64,000 bases of DNA from Rhodococcus sp. X156 (GTDB lineage: Bacteria > Actinomycetota > Actinomycetes > Mycobacteriales > Mycobacteriaceae). The stretch lies in the NCBI RefSeq assembly GCF_004006015.1, contig NZ_CP034766.1:1645001-1709000 (forward strand). The letters run 5' to 3'. The notes under the pieces were generated by a model. It had not been told where the DNA came from and searched no databases. It saw only the letters and a list, made by a program, of their open reading frames with translations. Below, piece by piece: positions 54,395 to 64,000 of this stretch. A program made the translations under genes and the position numbers. Every line of letters starts with the position of its first letter. The stretch's first letter is position 1.

Positions 54395-55579
54395 TTGACC
54401 AGCACGACCACACCAACCGATGTGTCGGCCCCGGACGTCCCGGCTTCCTGGGGTGGCGTGGCTTCCCTGGGCCTGGGGATCTTCGCCATCGTCATGTCGG
54501 AGTTCTTGCCGGCGAGCCTGCTTCCTCGGATCGCCGAGGACCTGGCCGTGTCGGCTGGCGCAGCGGGCCAGACGGTGACCGTGACCGCGTTCGCCGCCGC
54601 ACTCTCCGCACTGCTCATCGCGGTGGTGCTGCCGCGTGCCGACCGGCGGCGGGTGATGATCGGTCTCACGCTGCTCGCCATCGTCTCCAACCTGCTCGTC
54701 GTGCTGGCGCCGAACCTGTACGTGCTCCTGGCGGCGCGGCTGCTGCTCGGTGTGGCGCTCGGCGGGTTCTGGGCGATGGCCACCGCGATGGCCGCGCACC
54801 TGGTGCCCCCAGACCATCTCGGTCGTGCGCTCACGGTGGTCAACTCCGGTGTCGCAGTAGCCACCGTCGCCGCAGTTCCGCTCGGGGCCTGGCTCGGCGA
54901 CGTCTGGGGATGGCGGGGGGTGTTCCTGCTGGGCGCCGGCGTCGCGGCCGTGGCACTGGCTGTGCAGGCGGCGACGCTGCCCCACGTCACGCCCGCCGCC
55001 GGCGGTGGTCTGCGAGCACTCGGTACAGTCCTGCGCTCCAGCGTCGTGCTGGCAGGACTGTTCGCGATCCTGCTCGTCTTCAGCGGCCACTTCAGCGGGT
55101 TCACCTACATCCGGCCCGCCGCGGAGAGCATGTCGGGGATCGACGGCGGCAGCTTCGCCGTGCTGCTCCTCGTGTTCGGCGTGGCCAACTTCCTCGGCAC
55201 GGCACTCGCCGGGCCACTGGCTGACCGATCGCCGCGCACGGGGCTGTTCCTGTTCCCCGTGGTCCTGGGGGCCGGGATGATCGTCATGTTCACCACCGGC
55301 GGCTCGGTCGCGGCCCTGTTCGTCGCGGCCCTGTTGTGGGGCTTCGGCTTCGGCGGCATCCCGACGACCGTGCTCAGCTGGGGAGCCAGGACCGAACCGG
55401 CGCACCTCGAGCAGGTCGGTGGCGTCATCGTGACGGTCTGCAACGTCGCCATCGCTGTCGGCGCGGCGGTGGGGGGTGTCCTCGTGGACGAGGTCGCGGC
55501 CGAGGTGCCCCTCCTCGTCGGCGGGGTCGTCGCCATCATCGGGGCGCTGGTGCTCACCAGCCTGCGCCGGCGCAGCTGA
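54395..55579 (+). CDS. MFS transporter, DHA1 type
   Basis: 394 residues with 12 predicted spans: LGIFAIVMSEFLPASLLPRI (typical of the AraJ/YdhP-like group), LSALLIAVVLPRADRRRVMI (motif A), LYVLLAARLLLGVALGGFW, motif C in SGVAVATVAAVPLGAWLGDVWGWR. Proton antiporter; it may export sugars or drugs. Start TTG 54395 is chosen because GAGGGGAT precedes it and the sequence runs straight into the first helix. The 163-bp gap to the divergent XRE regulator should hold the shared control region, but no clear palindrome was recognised. Confidence 0.88.
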   Translation: MTSTTTPTDVSAPDVPASWGGVASLGLGIFAIVMSEFLPASLLPRIAEDLAVSAGAAGQTVTVTAFAAALSALLIAVVLPRADRRRVMIGLTLLAIVSNLLVVLAPNLYVLLAARLLLGVALGGFWAMATAMAAHLVPPDHLGRALTVVNSGVAVATVAAVPLGAWLGDVWGWRGVFLLGAGVAAVALAVQAATLPHVTPAAGGGLRALGTVLRSSVVLAGLFAILLVFSGHFSGFTYIRPAAESMSGIDGGSFAVLLLVFGVANFLGTALAGPLADRSPRTGLFLFPVVLGAGMIVMFTTGGSVAALFVAALLWGFGFGGIPTTVLSWGARTEPAHLEQVGGVIVTVCNVAIAVGAAVGGVLVDEVAAEVPLLVGGVVAIIGALVLTSLRRRS

Positions 55580-55599
55580 GGGGAGATCTAGGATGGGAC

Positions 55600-56394
55600 G
55601 TGGCACGACTAGTCACACCACGCTCTTCGGAGGGCATTCTGAGTACCGCGTCTTCTCGTGAACCTGCAGGTCAGCACCCGGAGGGGGGGAGTCGCCAGCC
55701 GCGGGCCGTGCTCTGGGACATGGACGGCACCCTGCTGGACTCCGAGCGGCTGTGGGACGTCGCGCTGCACGAGCTGGCCCGCGACCTGGGCGGCGAGCTC
55801 AGCCCCACCGCCCGCCGGGCCATGATCGGCTCCAGCACGGCGATGGCCATCGAGCTGATGTTCACCGACCTGGGCCTGCCGCTGGAGCAGCCGGCGATGG
55901 ACGACGCCGCCACCTGGATGCTCACCCGCACCGGCGAGCTGTTCGCCGAGGCGCTGACGTGGCGCCCCGGCGCGGAGGAGACCTTGCACCTGGTGCAGCA
56001 GGCGGGAGTGCCGATGGCGCTGGTCACCAACACCGCCCGGATGTTGGCGGACAAGGCGCTGGCCACCATGGGCCCGGAGCGCTTCACCGTCACCGTCTGC
56101 GGCGACGAGGTGGCCCACGGCAAGCCCGCCCCGGACCCGTACCTGCGCGCCGCCGAGCTGCTCGGTCTGGAGCCGGGGGAGTGCCTGGTGGTGGAGGACT
56201 CGCCCACCGGCACGGCCGCAGCCGAGGCCGCGGGCTGCCCCGTGCTGGTGGTGCCCTGCGAGATCGAGGTGTCCGAGGGTCCCGGCCGGGTGCTGCGGGA
56301 GTCGCTGGAGGGCGTGACGTGGGCCGACCTCTGCGCGGCGTGGTCGGCGGGTGTCAGCCCGGTCGAGGCCTCGTGGGAGAATCGGCGCTCGTGA
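55600..56394 (+). CDS. HAD family phosphatase
   Basis: A 264-residue HAD hydrolase of the beta-phosphoglucomutase-like branch: catalytic [13 protein letters not shown], motif II VTNTAR, Lys in [13 protein letters not shown], acid motif [18 protein letters not shown]. The cap domain is helical (residues about 55-130). It overlaps hisE by 4 nt (GTGA), so it may serve histidine synthesis, for instance as a candidate histidinol-phosphate phosphatase, or be coupled only for expression. Start GTG 55600 follows GGATGGGA; the first 35 residues are unusually polar and a later start cannot be excluded. Confidence 0.85.
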   Translation: MARLVTPRSSEGILSTASSREPAGQHPEGGSRQPRAVLWDMDGTLLDSERLWDVALHELARDLGGELSPTARRAMIGSSTAMAIELMFTDLGLPLEQPAMDDAATWMLTRTGELFAEALTWRPGAEETLHLVQQAGVPMALVTNTARMLADKALATMGPERFTVTVCGDEVAHGKPAPDPYLRAAELLGLEPGECLVVEDSPTGTAAAEAAGCPVLVVPCEIEVSEGPGRVLRESLEGVTWADLCAAWSAGVSPVEASWENRRS

Positions 56395-56654
56395 AGACCT
56401 TCGACACGCTGTTCGCCGAGCTCTCCGAGCGCGCAGCCACCCGCCCCGCCGGCTCCGGCACCGTTGCGGCCCTCGACGCCGGGGTGCATGCGCAGGGCAA
56501 GAAGGTGCTCGAGGAGGCCGGCGAGGTGTGGATCGCCGCCGAGCACGAGAGTGACGAGGCGCTGGCCGAGGAGATCTCTCAGCTCCTCTACTGGGCGCAG
56601 GTGCTGATGATCGGCCGCGGGCTCACCCTGGAGGACGTCTACCGCCATCTGTGA
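56391..56654 (+). CDS. hisE: phosphoribosyl-ATP pyrophosphatase
   Basis: 87 residues, the standard length of stand-alone HisE. It hydrolyses PR-ATP to PR-AMP, step 2 of histidine synthesis, as an all-alpha MazG-like dimer: [25 protein letters not shown] with the acidic metal-binding Glu/Asp set. Start GTG 56391 overlaps the HAD stop. hisG follows 70 bp later, the normal hisEG pair of mycobacteria. Confidence 0.96.
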   Translation: MKTFDTLFAELSERAATRPAGSGTVAALDAGVHAQGKKVLEEAGEVWIAAEHESDEALAEEISQLLYWAQVLMIGRGLTLEDVYRHL

Positions 56655-56724
56655 CGGCCGGTCCGCCACCACGGCGGCCGCCGTCCCTCGGCCTGTTCGT
56701 CCCCCACCGCGTAAGGAACCACCC

Positions 56725-57573
56725 ATGCTTCGTGTTGCCGTCCCCAACAAGGGCTCGCTGTCCGAGTCCGCCGCCGAGATGCTCAGCGAGGCCGGCTACC
56801 GGCGCCGCACCGACTCCCGCGACCTCACCGTGCTCGACCCCGCCAACCAGGTGGAGTTCTTCTTCCTGCGGCCCAAGGACATCGCCATCTACGTGGCCTC
56901 GGGTGAGCTCGACCTGGGCATCACCGGCCGCGACCTGGCGCTGGACTCTGGTGCCGCCGTGCAGGAGCGGGTGGCCCTGGGCTTCGGCCGCTCCAGCTTC
57001 CGCTACGCCGCACCGGCTGGCCGGGAGTGGAAGCCGGAGGACCTGGCCGGGCTGCGCATCGCCACCTCCTACCCGACGCTGGTGCACAACGACCTGGCTG
57101 CGCGCGGGCTGGAGGCCACCGTCATCCGCCTGGACGGTGCGGTGGAGATCTCCATCCAGCTGGGCGTGGCCGACGCCATCGCCGACGTGGTGGGCTCGGG
57201 CCGCACCCTGCGCCAGCACGACCTGGTGGCCTTCGGCGACGTGCTGTGCGCCTCGGAGGCGGTGCTCATCGAGCAGGCCGGCGCCCCCGCCGGGGACCGG
57301 GCCCGCGACCAGCTGGCCGCCCGCATCCAGGGTGTGGTGTTCGCCCAGCAGTACGTGATGCTCGACTACGACTGCCCGCGGGCGGTGCTCAACGAGGCGC
57401 TGCAGATCACCCCCGGCCTGGAGTCGCCCACGCTGTCGCCGATGGCCGACGAGGGCTGGATGGCGGTGCGGGCGATGGTGGCGCGCACCCAGTCGAACTC
57501 CGTGATGGACGAGCTGTCCGCGCTGGGTGTCAAGGCGATCCTGGCCTCGGACATCCGCTCCTGCCGCATGTGA
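56725..57573 (+). CDS. hisG: ATP phosphoribosyltransferase (long form)
   Basis: A 282-residue HisG of the long form. The catalytic periplasmic-binding-like part has [43 protein letters not shown] and [15 protein letters not shown] (PRPP loop), with the C-terminal ACT-like regulatory domain (residues about 205-282: [15 protein letters not shown]) that binds histidine for feedback inhibition. It catalyses the first step of histidine synthesis. ATG 56725 follows AAGGAA. It is encoded with hisE and the HAD gene. Confidence 0.97.
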   Translation: MLRVAVPNKGSLSESAAEMLSEAGYRRRTDSRDLTVLDPANQVEFFFLRPKDIAIYVASGELDLGITGRDLALDSGAAVQERVALGFGRSSFRYAAPAGREWKPEDLAGLRIATSYPTLVHNDLAARGLEATVIRLDGAVEISIQLGVADAIADVVGSGRTLRQHDLVAFGDVLCASEAVLIEQAGAPAGDRARDQLAARIQGVVFAQQYVMLDYDCPRAVLNEALQITPGLESPTLSPMADEGWMAVRAMVARTQSNSVMDELSALGVKAILASDIRSCRM

Positions 57574-57597
57574 GCCAGCTGGGCGCCCGCCGCTGAG

Positions 57598-58418
57598 CTA
57601 GCGCGGGCGGACCAGCAGGATCTGCTCGGAGCGGCCCACCGGTCCGGCCTCGTCGTGCAGGGTGGCGGCGCACAGCCCCACGCCGTCCGGGCCGATGCTG
57701 GTGGTGGCGGAGACGCCGGTCCACTCGCCGACCGGCTGCCGGTACAGGTGCACGGTGAGGTCGGTGTTGAGGAAGGTCCACTTGCGCACGTCCAGCGGCG
57801 CGGCCATGCCGTTGGCGGAGTCGACCACTGCGAACAGCGACTCCAGCGGGTCGAGCTTCTCCCCGGCCACCAGCTGCACCCGTGGCCGTCCCCAGCCCGA
57901 CCCCGGACCCGCCTCGGACAGAAAGCCGCTGATCCACGACCACTCCACGGAGTCGAGGTAGCCGGGCACCCAGTAGGCGGGCGCCTGGTGCGTGCTGCCC
58001 GCGCCGGCCGGGGCGAGCGGCTCCTCGTGGCTGACCGCGACCGCGGTGGTGTCGGTGGTGGCCATCCGCCACGCGCTGGCGCGCACCACGGTGCGCTCGT
58101 CGCCGGCGTCGTCGGTGGTGGTGAGCTCGGCGGCGAGCAGCTCGACCTGCCGGCCGGGGCGCACCACCGAGGCGCGCACGGTGAGGTCCGCACGGGGCAC
58201 CGGGCCCAGCACCTCGACGGTCACGCGGGTGAGCCGGGTGCCTGGCCGGGGCGCGCACCGCTGCAGCGCCCGCACCAGCAGCGCCGACGGTGGGCTCAGG
58301 TGCTGCATCTGCGCCGACCAGGGACCCACCGTGTGCTCGGTGGAGGCGAAGCGCTCCGCGCCGTCGGCGGCCCTGGGCAGCGGCAGGTAGTAGGCGGGGC
58401 TGGCCGACGCGCTCAGGC

Positions 58419-58422
<4 letters not shown>
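57598..58422 (-). CDS. TesB-like acyl-CoA thioesterase family protein
   Basis: 274 residues with the double-hotdog pattern of the TesB/4HBT_3 group: the first hotdog ends near LLAAELTTTDDAGDE, the second includes DSANGMAAPLDVRKWTFLNTDLTVHLYR and GVSATTSIGPDGVGLCAATLHDEAGPVG, typical of mycobacterial thioesterase-like proteins. Substrates are probably fatty acyl-CoA, unproved. The catalytic Asp/Gln/Thr arrangement (Asp in DSAN) is plausible. ATG 58422 overlaps the stop of the RecB-like nuclease gene by 4 nt (ATGA). Convergent with hisG. Confidence 0.85.
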
Positions 58423-60358
<1,936 letters not shown>

Positions 60359-60392
60359 CGCGGCAGGTGCTCGCCACTTCCGCGTGGACCGC

Positions 60393-61448
60393 TCAGTAGC
60401 TGTAGTCGCACGCGCGCCAGGCGCCGTTGACCAGCTGCACCTGGAAGGTGACCTGGGTGGCGGGCGGGCCGGTGCCCATCGTGTAGGCCCACACGTCCAT
60501 GGTTCCGATGGCGCCGTCGGAGCTGACCCGGATGTTGTCCACCCGCTCGAGCACCGTGGGGTCGGGCTCGGTGGGCTGCAGGCTCAGCTCCTCGGCCAGG
60601 GGACCACAGGTCAGCCGGGTGAGGCTGGCCTGGTCGGCATCACCGATCGCCGTCACCAGGGCCGCGCCGAGGGCACTGATCTGCGCGGTCTGCGAGGGGC
60701 TCGGCGACAGGCCCGGTGCAGCGGCACCGGGGGGGATGGTGAGGGCCGTGCCCGGCGGCACCGCGGTGGTGGTCGGCGGGACGGTTCTTGGCGGACCGGT
60801 TCTCGACGGGCCGGTGCTGAAGGTCGGCGGCCGGGACGGTGGTGTCGACGGGGCGGTGCTCGGTGGGACGCTCCGGCGGGTGGTGGTGGGCAGTGGGGGA
60901 AGCACCGTCACCCCGGTCACCGTGGGCGAGGGCGTGGCACTGCTGGTGTCGTCAGTCTGGGTGCCCAGGGCGAACACCGCCACCAGAGCGCCCAGCACCG
61001 CCACGACCACCACCACGAGGGTGAACGGTGACGGCGTGCGGTGCCCTGGCGGAGGCTGGGGAGGTCCCTGGCCGGGTCCGCCAGGACCGCCACCGTAGGA
61101 GCCCGGGCCGTACGAGGGCGGTCCGTACCCGGTGTCGTCGAGGGGCAGGTACCAGGTGGGGGCGTACCCCGGTGGCTGACCGCCCGGCCCGGCTCCCGGC
61201 GTGCCGGGCTCGGGCGGGCTGTACTCGGACGCGCGGTAGTCCGGCGCCCCGTAGACAGGTGTGCCGTAGACGGGTGTGCTGTAGTCCGGTGGCGGGTAGC
61301 CCATCGGCGGCTGGTCCGGACTCGGGTGACTGGCGGTGGGATCGTCATCGCCCGCTGGCGGCTGGTCGCCGAAGGGCCAGTACGGCGTGTCGTGACGCGG
61401 CTCCTGCCCGTGGCGGCCGTCCGGGTCGTCGTCGTGCGAACCCGTCAT
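60393..61448 (-). CDS. Pro-rich single-span membrane protein with LppK-like C-terminal domain
   Basis: 351 residues. Residues 1-140 are a Pro/Tyr/Gly-rich cytosolic tail. Around 142-165 a single span (FTLVVVVVAVLGALVAVFAL) is followed by a Thr/Pro linker, then residues about 255-351 a small extracytoplasmic domain: LTRLTCGPLAEELS, TVLERVDNIRVSSDGAIGTMDVWAY, ACDYSY with two Cys. The last 90 residues are clearly paralogous to the neighbouring lipoprotein. The topology (N-in, C-out) is like proteins that link a cytosolic tail to the envelope. Function unknown. Confidence 0.78.
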   Translation of the reverse strand: MTGSHDDDPDGRHGQEPRHDTPYWPFGDQPPAGDDDPTASHPSPDQPPMGYPPPDYSTPVYGTPVYGAPDYRASEYSPPEPGTPGAGPGGQPPGYAPTWYLPLDDTGYGPPSYGPGSYGGGPGGPGQGPPQPPPGHRTPSPFTLVVVVVAVLGALVAVFALGTQTDDTSSATPSPTVTGVTVLPPLPTTTRRSVPPSTAPSTPPSRPPTFSTGPSRTGPPRTVPPTTTAVPPGTALTIPPGAAAPGLSPSPSQTAQISALGAALVTAIGDADQASLTRLTCGPLAEELSLQPTEPDPTVLERVDNIRVSSDGAIGTMDVWAYTMGTGPPATQVTFQVQLVNGAWRACDYSY

Positions 61449-61536
61449 CCGCGAACCCTCTCGTCGCCGACCGTCCTCTCCGACCTCGGACGGTACGCCG
61501 CCACCGCGCCCCTCGCGTGGGGTTTCGAGCCGGCCC

Positions 61537-62112
61537 TCAGCGGGTCTTGCGCTCGCACGCCTGCCAGGTGTCGCCGCTCTTGGTGAGCACGAACTTCTCC
61601 GGCTTGGCCGGCGGGCCCTTGGACACCCGGTAGGCCCACACCGTCACCGCGGCGCTCGTGCGGTCGGTGGTCAGCCCGACGTCGGAGACCCGGACGAAGG
61701 TCGTCGGGGTGGCCGGTTGGTCGACCTGCCGGTTGTGCTGCTCGGCCAGGGAACCACACAGCAGGGTGCGCATCGCGGCGACGTCACCGTCACTGATCGC
61801 CCGCACGAACGCGGTGCTGAAGCGAGTGATCTGGTCCAGCTCGGCGGGGGTGGGCGCCTCGGTGAGCGCCGCCTCCGGCACCGTGGGGGTGGCTGCGGCC
61901 GACGACGTCGGAGTCGTGGCACGGGTGGTCGTCGCGCTGGGAGCCGTCGTGGACGCCCGGGAGGTGCTGCTCGCGGCGGCGGAGGTGGGCACGGTGGTGG
62001 TGGCCTGGGGCTCCGCCACGGCGGTGCCGTCCACGGTGCACGCCACCAGGCTCGTCCCGGCCGCCGCCAGGCACGCCGCGAGAGCCGCAGCGTGCCAGGA
62101 CCTTCGCGCCAC
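61537..62112 (-). CDS. LppK-like lipoprotein
   Basis: 191 residues. Signal peptide with the lipobox LVAC (Cys about residue 25) directs it to the membrane exterior. A Thr/Ser/Ala linker (residues 30-75) leads to a C-terminal domain (ITRFSTAFVRAISDGD, LLCGSLAEQ, AVTVWAYRVSKGPPA and WQACERKTR) homologous to that of the upstream neighbour on the same strand. GTG 62112 is chosen since AAGGGGG precedes it and the signal peptide begins there; the open frame starts 21 codons earlier. Position beside Mpa matches mycobacterial LppK (Rv2116). Confidence 0.8.
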   Translation of the reverse strand: MARRSWHAAALAACLAAAGTSLVACTVDGTAVAEPQATTTVPTSAAASSTSRASTTAPSATTTRATTPTSSAAATPTVPEAALTEAPTPAELDQITRFSTAFVRAISDGDVAAMRTLLCGSLAEQHNRQVDQPATPTTFVRVSDVGLTTDRTSAAVTVWAYRVSKGPPAKPEKFVLTKSGDTWQACERKTR

Positions 62113-62232
62113 GTGGGCCCCCTTCGCGTGTCCCGCCGCTGACCAGGGTGGACAGTACCGCGTGGTGGCCATCACTCGACCCCTGTCGACGCATCCTTGT
62201 AGCGTAGAAGTTCCCTACGCGAGGAGACGCCG

Positions 62233-63915
62233 GTGAGCACATCAGATCGGCCGGACACTACCGACGAGCAAGCGGGAGCACCCGAGGCCTCTGCTCGAAA
62301 GATCGATTCCCTGACCCAGCGCAACGCCAAGCTGCTCGAGATCCTCAAGGACGCCCGCCAACAGCTGCTGGTGCTGCAGGAGGAGGTGGACCGACTCGCG
62401 CAGCCCCCCAGTGGCTACGGCGTCTTCCTCGACGCCAACGACGACGACACGGTGGACGTGTTCACCTCGGGCCGGCGGATGCGGCTCGTGGTCTCCCCGG
62501 CACTGAGCATCAGCGACCTCAGCCGGGGCCAGACGGTGCGGCTGAACGAGGCCCTCACGGTGGTGCAGAGCACCGGGTTCGAGCGGGTCGGCGAGGTGTC
62601 GGCCCTGCGGGAGCTGCTCGACGGCGGCCAGCGTGCCCTGGTGGTGGGCCACGCCGACGAGGAGCGCGTGGTGTGGCTGGCCGACCCGCTGATCGCCGAC
62701 CCGGACGACCCGGACCCGCTGGTCCTGCGTCCCGGTGACTCCCTGCTGGTGGACACCAAGGCCGGCTACGCCTACGAGCGGGTGCCCAAGGCCGAGGTCG
62801 AGGACCTGGTGCTGGAGGAGGTGCCCGACGTCGACTACTCCGACATCGGTGGCCTGGGCCGGCAGATCGACCAGATCCGGGACGCGGTGGAGCTGCCCTT
62901 CCTGCACGCCGAGCTGTTCAAGGAGTACGCGCTGCGCCCGCCCAAGGGGGTGCTGCTCTACGGCCCGCCGGGCTGCGGCAAGACCCTCATCGCCAAGGCG
63001 GTGGCCAACTCGTTGGCCAAGAAGATCGCCGAGGCGCGGGGCGACAACCCCCGCGAGGCCAAGTCGTTCTTCCTCAACATCAAGGGCCCCGAGCTGCTCA
63101 ACAAGTTCGTCGGCGAGACCGAGCGGCACATCCGGGTGATCTTCCAGCGCGCCAGGGAGAAGGCCTCCGAGGGCACGCCGGTGATCGTGTTCTTCGACGA
63201 GATGGACTCCATCTTCCGCACCCGCGGGTCGGGAGTCTCCTCGGACGTGGAGACCACCATCGTCCCGCAGCTGCTCAGCGAGATCGACGGCGTGGAGGGC
63301 CTGGAGAACGTCATCGTCATCGGCGCCTCCAACCGCGAGGACATGATCGACCCGGCCATCCTGCGGCCCGGCCGCCTGGACGTGAAGATCAAGATCGAGC
63401 GGCCCGACGCGGAGTCGGCGGAGGACATCTTCTCCAAGTACCTCACCCCGGACCTGCCGATCAACGAGGAGGACCTCGCCGAGTTCGACGGCGACCGCCA
63501 GGCCTGCATCACCGGCATGATCCAGCGGGTGGTGGAGCGGATGTACAGCGAGACCGACGACAACCGGTTCCTCGAGGTCACCTACGCCAACGGCGACAAG
63601 GAGGTCCTGTACTTCAAGGACTTCAACTCCGGCGCGATGATCCAGAACATCGTCGACCGCTCCAAGAAGTACGCCATCAAGGAGGTGCTGGAGACCGGGG
63701 CCACCGGACTGCGGGTGCAGCACCTGCTCGACTCGATCGTGGACGAGTTCGCCGAGAACGAGGACCTGCCCAACACGACAAATCCCGACGACTGGGCGAG
63801 GATCTCGGGCAAGAAGGGCGAGCGCATCGTCTACATCCGCACGCTGGTCACCGGCAAGTCCGCCGGAGCCAGCCGGGCGATCGACACCGAGTCGAACACC
63901 GGGCAGTACCTCTAG
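62233..63915 (+). CDS. arc: proteasome-associated ATPase Arc/Mpa
   Basis: A 560-residue AAA+ ring protein that recognises pupylated substrates and feeds them to the 20S proteasome. An N-terminal coiled coil (residues about 23-56, [20 protein letters not shown]) binds Pup. Two OB folds follow (about 60-200). The AAA module has Walker A GPPGCGKT (244-251) and Walker [10 protein letters not shown] (317-325). The C-terminal GQYL is the proteasome-docking tail. GTG 62233 follows GAGGAGA. The partners dop, pup and prcBA are expected just beyond the right edge. Confidence 0.98.
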   Translation: MSTSDRPDTTDEQAGAPEASARKIDSLTQRNAKLLEILKDARQQLLVLQEEVDRLAQPPSGYGVFLDANDDDTVDVFTSGRRMRLVVSPALSISDLSRGQTVRLNEALTVVQSTGFERVGEVSALRELLDGGQRALVVGHADEERVVWLADPLIADPDDPDPLVLRPGDSLLVDTKAGYAYERVPKAEVEDLVLEEVPDVDYSDIGGLGRQIDQIRDAVELPFLHAELFKEYALRPPKGVLLYGPPGCGKTLIAKAVANSLAKKIAEARGDNPREAKSFFLNIKGPELLNKFVGETERHIRVIFQRAREKASEGTPVIVFFDEMDSIFRTRGSGVSSDVETTIVPQLLSEIDGVEGLENVIVIGASNREDMIDPAILRPGRLDVKIKIERPDAESAEDIFSKYLTPDLPINEEDLAEFDGDRQACITGMIQRVVERMYSETDDNRFLEVTYANGDKEVLYFKDFNSGAMIQNIVDRSKKYAIKEVLETGATGLRVQHLLDSIVDEFAENEDLPNTTNPDDWARISGKKGERIVYIRTLVTGKSAGASRAIDTESNTGQYL

Positions 63916-63949
63916 GTCCCGGCGGCGACTCCAGGCACCAGGGGGCCGC

Positions 63950-64000
63950 ATGGGCGAGCAGGGCACACGAGCGACACCGACCAGGAACGAGGTCGGGGCC
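63950..64000 (+). CDS. possible start of next gene, cut by the window end
   Basis: An ATG at 63950 preceded by AGGGGG opens a frame (MGEQGTRATPTRNEVGA) that continues to the window end, 34 bp after the arc stop. Related genomes have a gene between arc and dop, so a real CDS is plausible, but 17 codons are too few to identify it. Confidence 0.35.
   Translation, partial: MGEQGTRATPTRNEVGA

Noticed and set aside
57577-57608. terminator between hisG and the thioesterase gene
   Set aside because: Only a 7-bp stem (CGCCCGC/GCGGGCG), overlapping the coding end; too weak to list as a feature.

Overview
The window is a high-GC, GTG-start-rich actinobacterial chromosome segment from a mycothiol-producing, Pup-proteasome-bearing, steroid-degrading lineage. 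It carries mshC, the proteasomal ATPase Arc/Mpa, KstR/KstR2-type operators and the distal cholesterol genes ipdA, ipdB, ipdC, ipdF and echA20. From memory, the gene order between the M20 hydrolase (14.4 kb) and Mpa (63.9 kb) follows the M. tuberculosis block running from about Rv2141c to Rv2115c, with lineage-specific inserts. This places it in or close to the Mycobacteriales; the genus cannot be fixed from the sequence alone.

Layout. Positions 1-14.1 kb are accessory: a 5'-truncated beta-propeller/Ig-like protein, a TerD-zinc ribbon-HNH fusion, a TetR-controlled flavin monooxygenase/MFS/NADP-oxidoreductase cassette with two operators, an EcsC-family protein, a one-chain GmrSD-type (DUF262-DUF1524) restriction enzyme, and long stretches without convincing genes. 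This part stops at a tRNA-Leu(GAG) whose 3' end faces it, as expected of an island border. From 14.4 to 25.1 kb is conserved backbone: M20 hydrolase, SDR, a decapeptide-repeat protein, pyrD, a DUF5703 protein, a LppL-like lipoprotein, an aldo/keto reductase-like protein lacking two catalytic residues, an LLM oxidoreductase, uppP, a histidine phosphatase, DUF3090 and a SCO1664-family kinase-like protein.

From 25 to 33 kb lie a frameshifted, SOS-box-controlled DUF222/HNH gene, then a NTF2/SDR/sulfotransferase operon behind a KstR-like operator. That operon is head to head with cysD-cysNC-cysQ (sulfate activation to PAPS and PAP recycling). From 33 to 47.5 kb lie DUF1905, a small basic protein, an alanine dehydrogenase/PNT-type enzyme bracketed by a repeated palindrome, a ClpC-like unfoldase, an MFS pump, the KstR2-type ipdA-ipdB-ipdC-ipdF-echA20 operon, a limonene-epoxide-hydrolase-like protein and a MoxR/VWA pair.

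From 47.5 kb to the end the conserved backbone resumes: mshC, a PAC2 protein, metH, an XRE/MFS pair, HAD-hisE, hisG, a TesB-like thioesterase, a RecB-like nuclease, trmI, two paralogous envelope proteins and arc/mpa, with a possible gene start at the right edge. Most operons are tightly packed with 4-nt ATGA/GTGA overlaps. Conserved functional groups are steroid ring C/D degradation, sulfur activation, mycothiol synthesis, methionine and histidine synthesis, and regulated proteolysis.
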